This document shows positions 28,340 through 39,639 of a stretch of 64,000 bases of DNA, in pieces. This DNA comes from Paracoccaceae bacterium. GTDB taxonomy: Bacteria > Pseudomonadota > Alphaproteobacteria > Rhodobacterales > Rhodobacteraceae. The first letter of the stretch is position 1. Every line of letters starts with the position of its first letter. The notes below the pieces were generated by a model. That model did not search any database. It was not told the DNA's origin and saw nothing but the letters and a program-made list of their open reading frames with translations. The stretch covers positions 248,001-312,000 of the forward strand of contig CP075370.1 in assembly GCA_019454225.1 (NCBI GenBank). Reading direction: 5' to 3'. Made by a program: the position numbers and the translations under genes.

Positions 28340-29647
28340 TTACTTGATGTAGCCTGCGCGCGTCATCTCGCGCACCGCGATCTCCTGCGCGGCGGCAAGG
28401 GCCGCCTCGGCGGTGGTCGAGCCTGCAAGGGCGGCCGAGAACTGCTGGCCGACGTCGGTCGCGATGCCCTGGAACTCGGGGATCGCTGCGAACTGCACGC
28501 CGACATAGGGCACCGGATCGACGGTCGGCGCATTCGGGTCAGCCGTGTTGATCGAGTCCAGCGTCATCTTGGCAAAGGGCACCTTCTGGTACTCGGGGTT
28601 CGCGTAGAGCGAGCTGCGGGTACCCGGGGGCACGTTGGCCCAGCCTTCCTTGGATGCCACGAGGTTGGCATAGTCCTTGGACGTCGCCCAGGCGATGAAG
28701 GTCTGCGCCGCTTCGGTCTTCTGCGACCCGGCGGGGATCGCGAGGCTCCAGGCCCAGAGCCAGTTGCCGCGCTTGCCAAGTCCGTTGTCCGGCGCGAGCG
28801 CAAAGCCCACCTTGTCGGCGACGGTCGATTCCTTGGGGTTCGTCACGAAGGACGCAGCCACGGTGGCGTCGATCCACATGCCGCACTTGCCCTGCTGGAA
28901 CAGCGCCAGGTTCTCGTTGAACCCGTTGTTCGATGCGCCGGGGGGGCCGTAGTTGTTCATCAGGTCCAGATAGGTGGTAAGCGTCGCCTTCCATGCGTCG
29001 CCGTCGAACTGCGGCTTCCAGTTCTCGTCGAACCAGCGGGCACCGAACGAGTTGGACATGGCGGTCAGGAATGCCATGTTCTCGCCCCAGCCGGCCTTGC
29101 CGCGCAGGCAGATGCCATACTGTTCCTTGGACTTGTCGGTCATGGCGGCGGCCGCGGTGGCGATGTCGGCCCAGGTGGGGGCATCGGGCATGGTCAGTCC
29201 GGCAGCGGCCATCAGATCGGCGCGATACATGACCATCGAGCTTTCGCCATAGAACGGCGCGGCATAGAGCTTGCCGTCGACCGTCAGGCCGCCGCGGATC
29301 GCGGGCAGCAGGTCGTCCACGTCATAGGCGGCGTCGAATTCGAGCGGCACGAGCCAGCCGAGGTTGCCCCAGATCGGAACCTCGTAGGTGCCGATGGTCA
29401 GCACGTCGAACTGTCCGCCGCGCGTGGCGATATCGGTGGTAACACGCTGGCGCAGGACGTTTTCTTCCAGCGTCACCCAGTCGACGGTGATGTCCGGGTG
29501 CGCCGCGTTGAACTCGGCCATCAGGCCCTGCATGCGGATCATGTCGCCGTTGTTCACGGTGGCGACGGTGATGGTTTCGGCCCCGGCTGCGGCGGCAAGC
29601 GCGCAGACGGCCGAGGCGCCAAGCAGCGCCCTTACGGTCATTGTCAT
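28340..29647 (-). CDS. smoE: Polyol ABC transporter substrate-binding protein
   Basis: Periplasmic binding protein, 435 residues, family 1 of extracellular solute-binding proteins. It has a signal peptide cut near AGA-ET (about residue 22), then ITVATVNNGDMIRMQGLMAEF, as in sorbitol/mannitol binders. The start at 29647 has GGAGGGATAC upstream. First gene of the transporter set; two operator copies lie within 50 bp of its ATG. Confidence 0.92.
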   Translation of the reverse strand: MTMTVRALLGASAVCALAAAAGAETITVATVNNGDMIRMQGLMAEFNAAHPDITVDWVTLEENVLRQRVTTDIATRGGQFDVLTIGTYEVPIWGNLGWLVPLEFDAAYDVDDLLPAIRGGLTVDGKLYAAPFYGESSMVMYRADLMAAAGLTMPDAPTWADIATAAAAMTDKSKEQYGICLRGKAGWGENMAFLTAMSNSFGARWFDENWKPQFDGDAWKATLTTYLDLMNNYGPPGASNNGFNENLALFQQGKCGMWIDATVAASFVTNPKESTVADKVGFALAPDNGLGKRGNWLWAWSLAIPAGSQKTEAAQTFIAWATSKDYANLVASKEGWANVPPGTRSSLYANPEYQKVPFAKMTLDSINTADPNAPTVDPVPYVGVQFAAIPEFQGIATDVGQQFSAALAGSTTAEAALAAAQEIAVREMTRAGYIK

Positions 29648-29664
29648 GTATCCCTCCCTGGGTG

Positions 29665-29697
29665 TGAGCATATGCTCACCTAGTGGGCAAATGATCA
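29665..29697. promoter_or_regulatory. Tandem operator copies ahead of smoE
   Basis: O1, GTGAGCATATGCTCAC (29664-29679), is a perfect 16-bp palindrome. O2, TGGGCAAATGATCA (29684-29697), shares 11 of 14 positions with the O1 core TGAGCATATGCTCA, with centres 19 bp apart, close to two helical turns. On the minus strand a -35 TTGACT (29719-29714) and -10 GATCAT (29696-29691) at 17-bp spacing put O2 on the -10 and O1 near the start site. The SorC-type regulator encoded next door is the probable ligand. Confidence 0.75.
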
Positions 29698-29756
29698 TCC
29701 GACTCGGCCAACAAGTCAACGGCTATTTCACCGTGCCCGGTTTCTGTGCGAAGGGA

Positions 29757-30707
29757 TCAGCCGAGCAGCGCCTGCGCGGTGGGTTCGTCGGTCACCAGAC
29801 CATTCAGCAGCCGACCGGCCAGCGCCGCGCGGATCGCCGCCAGCTTTCCCAGCCCCGCAGCCACGCCGACCACCGGCGCCGCGCGCCCGGGTTCGATCCG
29901 CACGCCGCCCATGCGATGCGTCAGCGGCGTCTCGATATAGCGGCCGGCGGAATCATAGACCGAGCCCGCGATCTCGCCCGCGGCACCGGCGGTCTGCATC
30001 GCCGCCAGTTCCTCGCGCGTGACGAAACCATCCTTGTAGAGCGGCGCGTCATCGCCCATCTGGCCCACGCCCACGAAGCTGACATCGGCCGACTGCGCCA
30101 GCCGCACCACCGCCTGAACCGGCGCCAGCGCGTGGAACAGCGCGCGTTCCTGCGGCGTGGCCATCACCACAGGCACCGACATGGGATAGTGCGGCGTGCG
30201 CAGGCGGGCGGCGATGCGCAGGATCACATCGAAGAACGTGGCCGAACCGTCGGGCGCGATGTTCCCGATCAGCGACACGACCCGGTGACGCGACGCATCC
30301 TGGGCCGCCACCTCATCTGCCATGGCCGAAAGCGACCGGCCGGTGCCGAAGGCTATCACCAGAGGTTCGGGACGGGCGAGATAGCGTTCCAGCACGTCGG
30401 CCGCGACGGCAGCCGTGACCCGCGCGGGGTCCGACCCCGCGCCGAGGCCGGGCGCCACGCGCACCTCCAGCAGGGCGAAGCGGCGCGCCAGTTCGGCCTC
30501 GAGCCGCAGGCAGGATGACAGGCGATGCTCCAGCCGGACATGGATCAGCCCCTCGGCCATCGCGCGCGCGACCAGCCGCTGCGCCCGTTGCCGCGAAACG
30601 CCCATCTCGGCCGCGATCTGGTCTTGCGTCAGCCCGCCGAAATGCGCCAGCCACCCGGCCCGGGCCGCATGATCGAGCTCGCTGGTTTCCGGTTCGAAGA
30701 CGTTCAT
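29757..30707 (-). CDS. SorC/DeoR-type sugar-binding transcriptional regulator
   Basis: A 316-residue regulator of the SorC family. The N-terminal helix-turn-helix (about 24-47) reads GGLTQDQIAAEMGVSRQRAQRLVARA, and the rest is the sugar-isomerase-like effector domain (VIAFGTGRSL, VGVGQMGDDAPLYKDGFV). It overlaps the HAD gene by 4 bp and lies 109 bp ahead of smoE, same strand. It probably controls the polyol operon through the paired palindromes at 29664-29697, with a phosphorylated or free hexitol as effector; that is inference. Confidence 0.9.
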   Translation of the reverse strand: MNVFEPETSELDHAARAGWLAHFGGLTQDQIAAEMGVSRQRAQRLVARAMAEGLIHVRLEHRLSSCLRLEAELARRFALLEVRVAPGLGAGSDPARVTAAVAADVLERYLARPEPLVIAFGTGRSLSAMADEVAAQDASRHRVVSLIGNIAPDGSATFFDVILRIAARLRTPHYPMSVPVVMATPQERALFHALAPVQAVVRLAQSADVSFVGVGQMGDDAPLYKDGFVTREELAAMQTAGAAGEIAGSVYDSAGRYIETPLTHRMGGVRIEPGRAAPVVGVAAGLGKLAAIRAALAGRLLNGLVTDEPTAQALLG

Positions 30708-31390
30708 CCGGCACTCCGCAGGGTCGGCGCGAGTGTGAAGAATTCCGCGAAGGATGCAAAGCGCCGATCCGCCTTTGCGTCATCGGGTTCGGCCAGGTCG
30801 CGGCCCGCAAGATGGCTGCCGCCGGTGAACCGCCACACCTGCATGCCGGCCGCTCGCGCGGCCCGGACGCCGTTGAGACTGTCCTCGATCACCAGGCAGG
30901 TGGCAGGATCGGCATCGCAGCAGGCGGCGGCGTGAAGGAACAGGTCCGGCGCGGGCTTGCCGCGCGCCACCTGGCCGGCAGTAAACAGGCGCGGCCCGAC
31001 AAGACCGCCAAGGCCCACCAGATGCAGCGACATTTCTGCCCGTGCGGTGCTGGACGAGGTTGCGACGCAATAGGGCACCGCAAGCGCCCGGATCACGTCG
31101 GTGACACCGTCCATGATCCTCAGATCGGTGCGGAAGGCATCAAGCAGCCGCTGGCGATAGGCGTCCTCGAACGACGGCGGAAGATCGAGATGAAAATCGG
31201 TGCGGATCTGCTGCATCACCGTGGGATAGCTGCGCCCGAGGAAGTGCCGCGTCACATAGTCAAGGTCGATCGCCACGCCCAGACGCGCAAGTTCCTGGAT
31301 CAGCATGCCCGCGCTGATGATCTCGCTGTCGATCAGGACACCGTCGCAGTCAAAGATCACCAGGGTGACCGGAGGTGCCGTTTCGGCCAT
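30704..31390 (-). CDS. HAD-superfamily phosphatase (beta-phosphoglucomutase-like)
   Basis: Haloacid-dehalogenase phosphatase of 228 residues. Motif I is VIFDCDGVLIDSE with the nucleophile aspartate, motif II holds ATSSS, and motif III/IV is GKPAPDLFLHAA with LVIEDSLNGV. The cap is helical (subfamily IA). ATG chosen at 31390, matching the usual HAD N-terminus; upstream sequence is not family-like. It overlaps the regulator by 4 bp and is the first gene of the polyol region. It may dephosphorylate a hexitol or ketose phosphate, but substrate cannot be read from sequence. Confidence 0.88.
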   Translation of the reverse strand: MAETAPPVTLVIFDCDGVLIDSEIISAGMLIQELARLGVAIDLDYVTRHFLGRSYPTVMQQIRTDFHLDLPPSFEDAYRQRLLDAFRTDLRIMDGVTDVIRALAVPYCVATSSSTARAEMSLHLVGLGGLVGPRLFTAGQVARGKPAPDLFLHAAACCDADPATCLVIEDSLNGVRAARAAGMQVWRFTGGSHLAGRDLAEPDDAKADRRFASFAEFFTLAPTLRSAG

Positions 31391-31478
31391 ATGCGGTGTT
31401 CCCCGTGCAGCGCGCGGCCCTTGGTAGCGTGGCGGCAGCCTGTCTGTCACCGGTTTCCAGCGCGTTACCGGGTCGTCC

Positions 31479-32447
31479 CTAGACGCGCAGGCCATCCATG
31501 ACGCGCACCAGATCCTCGCTGATGCCCGGTTCCGACAGGGCATGCCCGGCCATCGGCACGATGTTCAGCCGGGCCCGAGGCCAGCCGTCGGCCAGGCGCT
31601 GCGCCGCGCGGGGCGGGCAGATCATGTCATACCGGCCCTGCACGATATGGGCGGGCAGATGCTCGATCGCCTTGCGGTGGCGCATGATCCAGTCATCGCC
31701 GTCAAGGAAGCCCGCATGGGTGAAATAGTGGTTTTCAAGACGGGCAAAGGCGCGGGCATATTCGCTGGGCCCTTCCGAGACCGAGCCGTCGAAATGGATC
31801 GAGGCAAGCGCGTTTTCCCAGTTCGCCCAAAGCCTTGCATGGCGCGATTCCTCGATGATGCTGCCCGAGAACAGGCGCTTTGCATAAGCCGCGATCAGGT
31901 CGGCACGTTCCGCATCGGGGATCGGCGACACGAAGCGCGCCCAGAGGTCGGGAAAGAAGGCGCCTGCCCCCCCGCCATAGAACCAGCGCAGCTCTGCCTG
32001 CGTCATCAGGAACACGCCCCGCAGCACCAGATGCTGCACCCGGTCGGGATGGGTGATGGCATAGACCAGCGCGAGCGTGGCGCCCCAGCTGCCGCCGAAC
32101 ACGATGAAACGGTCGATTCCCAGCGCCTTGCGGATCACCTCGATGTCGCGGACAAGGTGCCAGGTGGTGTTGTTCTCGACGCTGGCATGCGGGCGCGACC
32201 GGCCGCAGCCCCGCTGGTCGAACAGCACGATGCGATAGTGCCCGGGATCGAAATAGCGCCGCATCGACGGCGAACAGCCGCCGCCCGGACCCCCGTGCAG
32301 TACCAGAACGGGCACACCTTGGGGGTGGCCGCATTGTTCCACATAGATGCGGTGATCATCGCCCATGTCGATCACGCGCTGGTCGAAGGGATCGACCGGC
32401 GGGTACAGGAACTCGGATGCGCGCTTTTGGCCTGATCTGTGATCCAT
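31479..32447 (-). CDS. pip: Proline iminopeptidase
   Basis: Alpha/beta-hydrolase of 322 residues that removes N-terminal proline from peptides. The oxyanion region is [19 protein letters not shown], the nucleophile elbow is [10 protein letters not shown] with the active serine, and [11 protein letters not shown] is usual for family S33. The catalytic histidine lies in [10 protein letters not shown] near the C-terminus. I chose the ATG at 32447, [17 protein letters not shown], over longer starts. It is divergent from ubiG with 61 bp between. Confidence 0.95.
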   Translation of the reverse strand: MDHRSGQKRASEFLYPPVDPFDQRVIDMGDDHRIYVEQCGHPQGVPVLVLHGGPGGGCSPSMRRYFDPGHYRIVLFDQRGCGRSRPHASVENNTTWHLVRDIEVIRKALGIDRFIVFGGSWGATLALVYAITHPDRVQHLVLRGVFLMTQAELRWFYGGGAGAFFPDLWARFVSPIPDAERADLIAAYAKRLFSGSIIEESRHARLWANWENALASIHFDGSVSEGPSEYARAFARLENHYFTHAGFLDGDDWIMRHRKAIEHLPAHIVQGRYDMICPPRAAQRLADGWPRARLNIVPMAGHALSEPGISEDLVRVMDGLRV

Positions 32448-32508
32448 CGCCGATCTATATAACGCAAGGTGGCGGCCCTGCCACGGGGCTTTGAGACCGG
32501 AGACAGCG

Positions 32509-33252
32509 ATGACAACGATCGACCCCGCCGAAGTGGCGAAATTCGAGGCGATGGCCGCCGAATGGTGGAACCCCCAGGGCAAGTTCAAGCCGCTGCACAT
32601 GCTGAACCCCTGCCGGCTGGACTATATCACGACCCAGATCGCGGCCGAGTTCGGACGCGATCTTCGGCTGCCCAAGCCCTTTGAGGGATTGAGAATTCTC
32701 GACATCGGCTGCGGCGGGGGACTGCTTTCGGAACCGATGGCGCGGCTGGGCGCCGACGTGGTGGGGGCGGATGCGGCGGCGCGCAACATTCCGGTGGCGA
32801 AGTTGCATGCCGAGCAGTCGGGGCTGGCGATCGATTATCGCCACACCACCGCCGAGGACATGGCGGCAGCGGGCGAGCGGTTCGACGTGGTGCTGAACAT
32901 GGAGGTGGTCGAGCATGTGGCCGACCCTCTGGCCTACCTGACCGCGTGCCAGGAATTGATGAAAGATCATGGGCTTATGATCTGCTCGACGCTGAACCGG
33001 AACCCGAAATCCTATCTGTTCGCGATCGTCGGGGCCGAGCATGTGATGCGCTGGCTGCCGAAGGGGACGCATGAGTGGAAGAAGTTCATCACCCCGGACG
33101 AGCTGTATGGTCTGATCCGCAAGGCAGGACTGACGCCGGTTGACCGGAAAGGCATGGTTTTCAATCCCTTGGGCTGGTCGTGGAGCCTGTCGGACCGGGA
33201 TCTTTCGGTGAATTACGTGACCGCCAGCGTGAAGGGGCGGCCGCAGGACTGA
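32509..33252 (+). CDS. ubiG: Ubiquinone biosynthesis O-methyltransferase
   Basis: SAM-dependent methyltransferase of 247 residues that carries out the two O-methylations of ubiquinone synthesis. It starts [21 protein letters not shown], as UbiG does, and the SAM motif is [20 protein letters not shown]. Motif II is [13 protein letters not shown], and the C-terminal region [14 protein letters not shown] is family-specific. ATG at 32509 after CGGAGACAGCG. Divergent from pip. Confidence 0.96.
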   Translation: MTTIDPAEVAKFEAMAAEWWNPQGKFKPLHMLNPCRLDYITTQIAAEFGRDLRLPKPFEGLRILDIGCGGGLLSEPMARLGADVVGADAAARNIPVAKLHAEQSGLAIDYRHTTAEDMAAAGERFDVVLNMEVVEHVADPLAYLTACQELMKDHGLMICSTLNRNPKSYLFAIVGAEHVMRWLPKGTHEWKKFITPDELYGLIRKAGLTPVDRKGMVFNPLGWSWSLSDRDLSVNYVTASVKGRPQD

Positions 33253-33391
33253 GGGCCCCGCCACGGGTTTTCGGCGTCTGGAATCCGTCTGGTCCGCGTA
33301 TGGCATGCGTATGGCATCCGTACCGACAGGGCGCGCGGTGCAACGCCCGGCGACGCAACCGCGAATCGGCCGGGGCGACCCGGGCCGTCGG

Positions 33392-34951
33392 TCAGCGCGG
33401 CGGCTGCCAGGGCTGCGGTGCGGCGCCCGGGGAGAGGGTGAGGAAGCCGTTGGCCGCCACCGCCTGCCAGTCGCCCGGCGCGGCATGGGGCCAGATCACC
33501 CGCACCTCGGCCGAGGTCGCCGCGCCAAGCCCGAAATGCACCCAGCCCAGATGGCCCGACACATGGCCCGCGCCCACGAAGATCTCGCGCGGTTGCGTGC
33601 GGGCGCCGGTCCGCACCTCGACCCAGGCGCCGATGCCGTCGCGATTGGCGCCGGGCATGGCCAGCCGCAGTTGCAGCCAGTTGCCCGCACCGTCAGTGGT
33701 GTTGCGCCAGATCTCGGGCGGTTCCCAGCGGTTCACCGCCAGGATGTCGACCCGACCATCCAGATCGAAATCCGCAAGCACGCCACCCCGCGCGGTCCTG
33801 AGCGAAGCGACGCCCGCCTCGGCGCTGCGTTCGGTGAAGCTGCCGTTGTCGCCCTGCATCAGCAGGTTGTTCGGATCGGCATTGGCAAAATCGGGCATGG
33901 TCGAGACATTGCCCTTGGCGACCCACAGATCGGCGCGGCCGTCGTTGTCGACATCCTCGAACTGGGCGTGCCAGGCGGTCGAGGGGCGGATGTCGCCGCC
34001 GGCATGGGGGCGGTGCGCCGTGACACCCGCGCGGGCCGCGACATCGGCATAGTCGGGGCGGCCCGACGCCGCATCGGCCAGCACCTGAAGCTTGTTGTCG
34101 GCCATCGAGGTCAGGAAGTAGTCGGGCAGGCCGTCGCCGGTGACATCGCGGCTGGCGATGCCCATGCCCCAGAGCCGCAGGTAGCGCCAGCCTTCCTCGG
34201 CCGTGTACAGGCGCGGCGCCTGACCGGGCGGGATTGCCCACATCTGTTCCTGTCCGCCCTTGTAATACTCGCGGTCGTTCGACACGCGCAGGTCGGCGGT
34301 GCCGTCGCGGTTCCAGTCGGTGAACATGATCGACAGCGGGCAATGGCTGGGCAGCAGGTCGAGCGGCGCGGCAAAGCCCTGCGGGCCGGGGCGGAACAGG
34401 CGGTTCGGGGTGCAGGAGCCCCAGGGAAACGCCTCTTCATGCCGGTCGATGTAGTCGCCGGTGGCCAGCGTCGGCCAGTTGCTGCCGGCCTCCCATGTCG
34501 CGGCGAAGGCGGTGGTCCAGCCATCGCCACCGTCGAAACCCCAGGGTTCGTTGGCGCGTTCGAAGCGGCAGTCGCCCAGCCCGCGCAGCAGCACATTCTC
34601 GCCCACGCGCAGCACGGCAAGGTCGGTGATGCCGTCGCCGTCGACATCAAGCGGATAGGCGCCGGTGACGGCGGCCAGATCGGTTTCCGCCGCAGCCGTG
34701 CGGCGGAACCGCAACGGACCGCCGGGCGAACTTTCGTTCACATACAGGCGCGCGGGATCTTCGCCGCCCGCCACATAGAGATCGGGAAAGCCGTCGCCCG
34801 AACAGTCGAAGGCGGCGGCACCGCCACCGACCATGTACTGCCATTCGCCGCGGAAGATGCCGTCCGACAGGCCGGCATCCTGCGCCTCGAACCGTTGCGC
34901 CGTGGCGGTGGCGGGGATGGCGAGGGACAGGAGCAGCGCCGCGCGGATCAT
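33392..34951 (-). CDS. Secreted CRTAC1/ASPIC-UnbV family protein with FG-GAP repeats
   Basis: A 519-residue exported protein. It has a signal peptide cut near ATA-QR (about residue 19), then VCBS/FG-GAP-type propeller repeats bearing calcium-binding DxDxDG-like loops (DVDGDGITDLAV, DWNRDGTADLRV, DVDNDGRADLWV, DFDLDGRVDILA), and a C-terminal ASPIC/UnbV domain (NWLQLRLAMPGANRDGIGAWVEV to AEVRVIWPHA). Function is unknown; in animals the CRTAC1 name is from cartilage. It overlaps the haloperoxidase gene by 4 bp, so the two proteins are likely made together in the periplasm. Confidence 0.88.
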   Translation of the reverse strand: MIRAALLLSLAIPATATAQRFEAQDAGLSDGIFRGEWQYMVGGGAAAFDCSGDGFPDLYVAGGEDPARLYVNESSPGGPLRFRRTAAAETDLAAVTGAYPLDVDGDGITDLAVLRVGENVLLRGLGDCRFERANEPWGFDGGDGWTTAFAATWEAGSNWPTLATGDYIDRHEEAFPWGSCTPNRLFRPGPQGFAAPLDLLPSHCPLSIMFTDWNRDGTADLRVSNDREYYKGGQEQMWAIPPGQAPRLYTAEEGWRYLRLWGMGIASRDVTGDGLPDYFLTSMADNKLQVLADAASGRPDYADVAARAGVTAHRPHAGGDIRPSTAWHAQFEDVDNDGRADLWVAKGNVSTMPDFANADPNNLLMQGDNGSFTERSAEAGVASLRTARGGVLADFDLDGRVDILAVNRWEPPEIWRNTTDGAGNWLQLRLAMPGANRDGIGAWVEVRTGARTQPREIFVGAGHVSGHLGWVHFGLGAATSAEVRVIWPHAAPGDWQAVAANGFLTLSPGAAPQPWQPPR

Positions 34952-36239
34952 CGCCGCGTCCTCAGCCGGATGACCTGTTCACCGACGCAGCGGCCCTGTT
35001 CCAGCCCCTCGCGGATCGCGCTGCGAAAGTGGATGCCACCATAGAGCCTTGAGATACCGGCCTCTTCCGCGGCATCCCAGAAGCTGGCAAAGGTGCGCCC
35101 CGGCAGGCCGTCATCGGCATGCGTGTTGTCGACGAAGGTGAAGGGTTCGCCGAACAGATGCGTCAGCACCACGGCTGCGGCGCCCGACTGGGTGGAGTGC
35201 CCCGAGGGGTATTCGGGGAATGGCGGCGTGATCAGGGGCGGTTCGAACCGCGGGTCGATCACGCGGCGGATGTAGCTGACCGGGCGGACCAGATCGTAGT
35301 CGTACTTGTCGCGCCAGCAGACGATGAAGGCGTCGGCCAGGCTGACGCCCAGAAGCGCCATGACTTCGCCCTGGCGGGCGGCGTCGGTGCCCTGTTCGGC
35401 AAAGACCGAAACCGCGATGGCAACCCAGTGCCCCGGCGGCGCCGACGAGAGCATCGGATCGTCCGACCAGAAGCGGGCGATGGCCAGCTGGTCGGGCGTC
35501 AGGGCGGCCACGGTATCGTAGACCTCTTGCGCCTCGCGGCGGAACTGGCTGGCCGGGTCCTCGCTGTAGGCGGGCGGGGGCGGCAGGCGGCATTCGGCGC
35601 CGCTGGGCAGCACGAAGGGCCGGTTCTCGCCCCAGCGCGGCAACAGAGGCGCCTGCTGCAGCGCGACGGCGCTGGTGGGAACCCAGGCCTGCGGCCCGGT
35701 CCCGCGCGTCCATTCGACCGGAAAGCCCAGGTTGGCGACGCTGGCCCCGCCATCGGTCGCAGCCCAGGCCAGCACATGCCCTGCCACCGCGCGACCGTAG
35801 GCGAGGCTGCGTTCAGCCACGGCGGGATCGAGCGCCCCGGTCGCGCGTTCGGTCAGGCGGCGCTGCATGGTTTCGAGCGCGCGCTGTCCGGTCGGGCCGG
35901 TGTTGTCGAAGAGCGCGGGCACCAGCACGGCCAGCGCGCCCTGCAGCACTGCGGCCTCGTCATGCTGGCCGGGACCGCGCGGGGGAACCGGCGTCAGGCC
36001 GTTGAGCTGGCCCGCGAGCGTGACCAGACCGGGGTTGCCCGTGACCTGCGCCTCGTGGATCGTCACGCCGATGTAGGCGAAGGCGCGGCTGGCCACCGGG
36101 GGCGAGTAGGTGGCGGTGTGGCGCACCAGTTCCAGCGTCAGGCGATACCAGTCGCGCAGGACCGTCTCTGGCGCCAGCGTGGCGCGGGCCGGGGCGGCCA
36201 GCGCGACAAGCAGAAGGGCGAGGGTGGCGACGCGCGCGA

Positions 36240-36243
<4 letters not shown>
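34948..36243 (-). CDS. Vanadium-dependent haloperoxidase / PAP2-superfamily protein
   Basis: A 431-residue exported protein with a signal peptide cut near ARA (about 21). The phosphate/vanadate-binding set is in order: K313 in KYDYDLVRP with R320, S347-G-H349 in YPSGHST, and R399 with H405 in SRLYGGIHF. Length and spacing suit vanadium haloperoxidases more than small PAP2 phosphatases, but phosphatase activity cannot be ruled out. It overlaps the aldo/keto reductase and the CRTAC1 gene by 4 bp each. Confidence 0.88.
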
Positions 36244-37268
<1,025 letters not shown>

Positions 37269-37364
37269 GCGATCTCCTCCGGCAGTTAGCGGTAACCCCG
37301 CCCTTCATGCCGCGCGCGGGGCAGGTATGGCAAGGGGCCGCGCGATCCGGCCCGGCTGCCACGG

Positions 37365-39608
37365 TCAGCGGCGGGTGCGCCTGACCGTGCGGCGGGGTGC
37401 GGCGCGGCCACGGGGCGCACCCTTGCCGCGCCCGTCGCTGCGCCCGCGCGCGCCGCGCGGCATCGCGCGATCCTCGATTTCCAGCAGTTCGAAGGTCAGC
37501 CCGCCGGTGACGGGAACCGCCTCGGCCAGGCGGACGGTCACGCGCGCCCCCATGCCGATCACCGTGCCGGTGTCGGCACCCATCAGCGTCTGGTTGCCCG
37601 CGTCATAGTGGAAGAACTCGCGCCCCACCTCGCGGATCGGGATCAGGCCGTCAGCCCCGCTCTCGTCCAGCTTCACGAACAGGCCGAAGCGCTGCACGCC
37701 CGAGACGCGGCCGGTGAAGGTGCTGCCCACGCGGTCGGACAGCCACGCGGCAAGGTAGCGATCGGTGGTGTCGCGTTCCGCCATCATGCTGCGGCGTTCG
37801 GCGTCGGAGATGAGTTTCGCGGTTTCCTCGAGCGTGTCCATGTCCTGCGCCGAAAGACCGTCATCGCCCCAGCCGTGCCCCGCGATCAGCGCGCGATGGA
37901 CGATCAGGTCGGAATAGCGGCGGATCGGCGATGTGAAATGGGCGTAGTTGCGCAGGGCAAGGCCGAAATGGCCGAAGTTCTGCGGGTGGTAATAGGCCTG
38001 CGGCAGCGAGCGCAGCGTGGTGATGTTCAGCAGTTCGTCATGATCGGTGCCCTCGGCCTGCGCCAGCAGGCGGTTGAGATGCGCGGTCTTCAGGACCTGC
38101 CCCTTGGCCAGGGTGAAACCCGACGCCTCGGCCACCTCGCGCAGGGCGTCAAGCTTTTCGGGGCTGGGTTCTTCATGGACGCGGTAGAGCAGCGGCTTCT
38201 TCAGGCGGATCAGTTCCTCTGCGGCCGCCACGTTGGCCATGACCATGAACTCTTCGATCAGGCGGTGCGTCTCGAGCCGTTCCTTGAACGCGACCGAGAT
38301 CACGCGGCCCTCGTCGGACAGCACGATCCGGCGTTCCGGAAGGTCGAGGTTGAGCGGCTGGCGGCGTTCGCGGGCGCGGACGGCAGCCTGGTAGGCGGAC
38401 CAGAGGGGGCGCAGCACACGGTCAAGAAGCGGAGCGGTGACCGCGTCCGGCTGGCCGTCGATGGCGGACTGCACCTGCGCATATTCAAGGCTGGCGACCG
38501 AGCGCATGAGGCCCCGGACAAAGCGGAAACCCGTCAGGTCACCGCTTTCGGACAGGCGCATCCGCACCGCCAGGCAGGCCCGGTCGACCCCCGCGTGAAG
38601 CGAGCACAGATCGCCCGACAGGCCGTCGGGCAGCATCGGCACCACGCGGTCGGGGAAGTAGGTGGAATTGCCGCGCTTGCGCGCCTCGCGGTCCAGCGCC
38701 GAACCGGGGCGGACATAGTGCGCCACGTCGGCAATGGCGACCCAGACGACATGGCCGCCCGGGTTGGCCGGATCGGAGTCGGGTTCGGCGAAGACGGCAT
38801 CGTCGCGGTCGCGCGCATCGGCCGGGTCGATCGTGACAAGCGGCAGGTCGCGCAGGTCGGTGCGGTTCGCCTGGCCCGCAGGTTCGGCGGTTTCCGCCTC
38901 GATCAGCGCGGCGTCGGGAAAACGGTCGGGGATGCCGTGCTGGTGGATGGCGATCAGGCTGACCGCCTTTGGCGCACCCGGGTCGCCGATGCGGGCGACG
39001 ACGCGGGCGGCAGGCAGGCCAAGCCTGCGGGGGCCGGCCGCCTCGGCCTCGACCAGCTCGCCGTCGCGCGCGCCCATGTCCATGCCGGGACCGACGCGCC
39101 ATTCCTTGTCCTGACCCTTGTCGATGGGCAGGATGCGACCGCCCTCGGCGCCCTTGCGGAAGATGCCGAGCAGGCGCAGGGGCGAGGTGCCGATCTTGCG
39201 GATCAGCCGCGCCTCGTGGCTGTGGGCCGCGCCGGGGGTTTCGGTCAGGCGGGCGAGGATGCGGTCATCGGCGCCCAGGGCCGGGTCGCTGTTGCGGGTG
39301 ATCACCAGGATGCGGGGCCTTGCCCCGTCGCCCTGCCATTCCACCGCCTCGGCCCAGAGATCGCCTTCGGTGTCGGGGCCGGTGACGCGCAGGATCGAGA
39401 CCGGCGGCAGCGTGCCCGCATCGCGGTAGCTGCGCTTGCGGCGCGAGACGCGACCCTCGTCCTCAAGCTCGGACAGCAGGCGTTTCAGTTCGATGCGCGC
39501 GGGGCCGCCCTTGATGCCGAAGGCGCGGGCGATGTCGCGCTTTGCGGTCAGGGTGGGGTTCTCGGCCATCCAGCGCAGCAGCGCGGCCTTGTCGGGTATC
39601 TGGTCCAT
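37365..39608 (-). CDS. rnr: Ribonuclease R
   Basis: 3'-to-5' exoribonuclease of 747 residues that degrades structured RNA. It has an N-terminal winged-helix region (about 1-65), cold-shock domains, the RNB catalytic domain with magnesium aspartates in TIDPADARDRDDAVFAE, and a C-terminal S1 domain (GSTFTGRVSGVQRFGLFVKLDE, about 638-720). The tail is lysine/arginine-rich. ATG at 39608. It follows the kinase-like frcK gene by 31 bp on the same strand. Confidence 0.96.
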   Translation of the reverse strand: MDQIPDKAALLRWMAENPTLTAKRDIARAFGIKGGPARIELKRLLSELEDEGRVSRRKRSYRDAGTLPPVSILRVTGPDTEGDLWAEAVEWQGDGARPRILVITRNSDPALGADDRILARLTETPGAAHSHEARLIRKIGTSPLRLLGIFRKGAEGGRILPIDKGQDKEWRVGPGMDMGARDGELVEAEAAGPRRLGLPAARVVARIGDPGAPKAVSLIAIHQHGIPDRFPDAALIEAETAEPAGQANRTDLRDLPLVTIDPADARDRDDAVFAEPDSDPANPGGHVVWVAIADVAHYVRPGSALDREARKRGNSTYFPDRVVPMLPDGLSGDLCSLHAGVDRACLAVRMRLSESGDLTGFRFVRGLMRSVASLEYAQVQSAIDGQPDAVTAPLLDRVLRPLWSAYQAAVRARERRQPLNLDLPERRIVLSDEGRVISVAFKERLETHRLIEEFMVMANVAAAEELIRLKKPLLYRVHEEPSPEKLDALREVAEASGFTLAKGQVLKTAHLNRLLAQAEGTDHDELLNITTLRSLPQAYYHPQNFGHFGLALRNYAHFTSPIRRYSDLIVHRALIAGHGWGDDGLSAQDMDTLEETAKLISDAERRSMMAERDTTDRYLAAWLSDRVGSTFTGRVSGVQRFGLFVKLDESGADGLIPIREVGREFFHYDAGNQTLMGADTGTVIGMGARVTVRLAEAVPVTGGLTFELLEIEDRAMPRGARGRSDGRGKGAPRGRAAPRRTVRRTRR

Positions 39609-39639
39609 GCCCGCGCCCTAGCACGGGGCGCGCGGCCTG

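Noticed and set aside
33305-35044. 579-codon plus-strand open frame opposite the CRTAC1 gene.
   Set aside because: The minus strand has the signal peptide, calcium loops and ASPIC/UnbV domain; the plus frame has no recognisable family.
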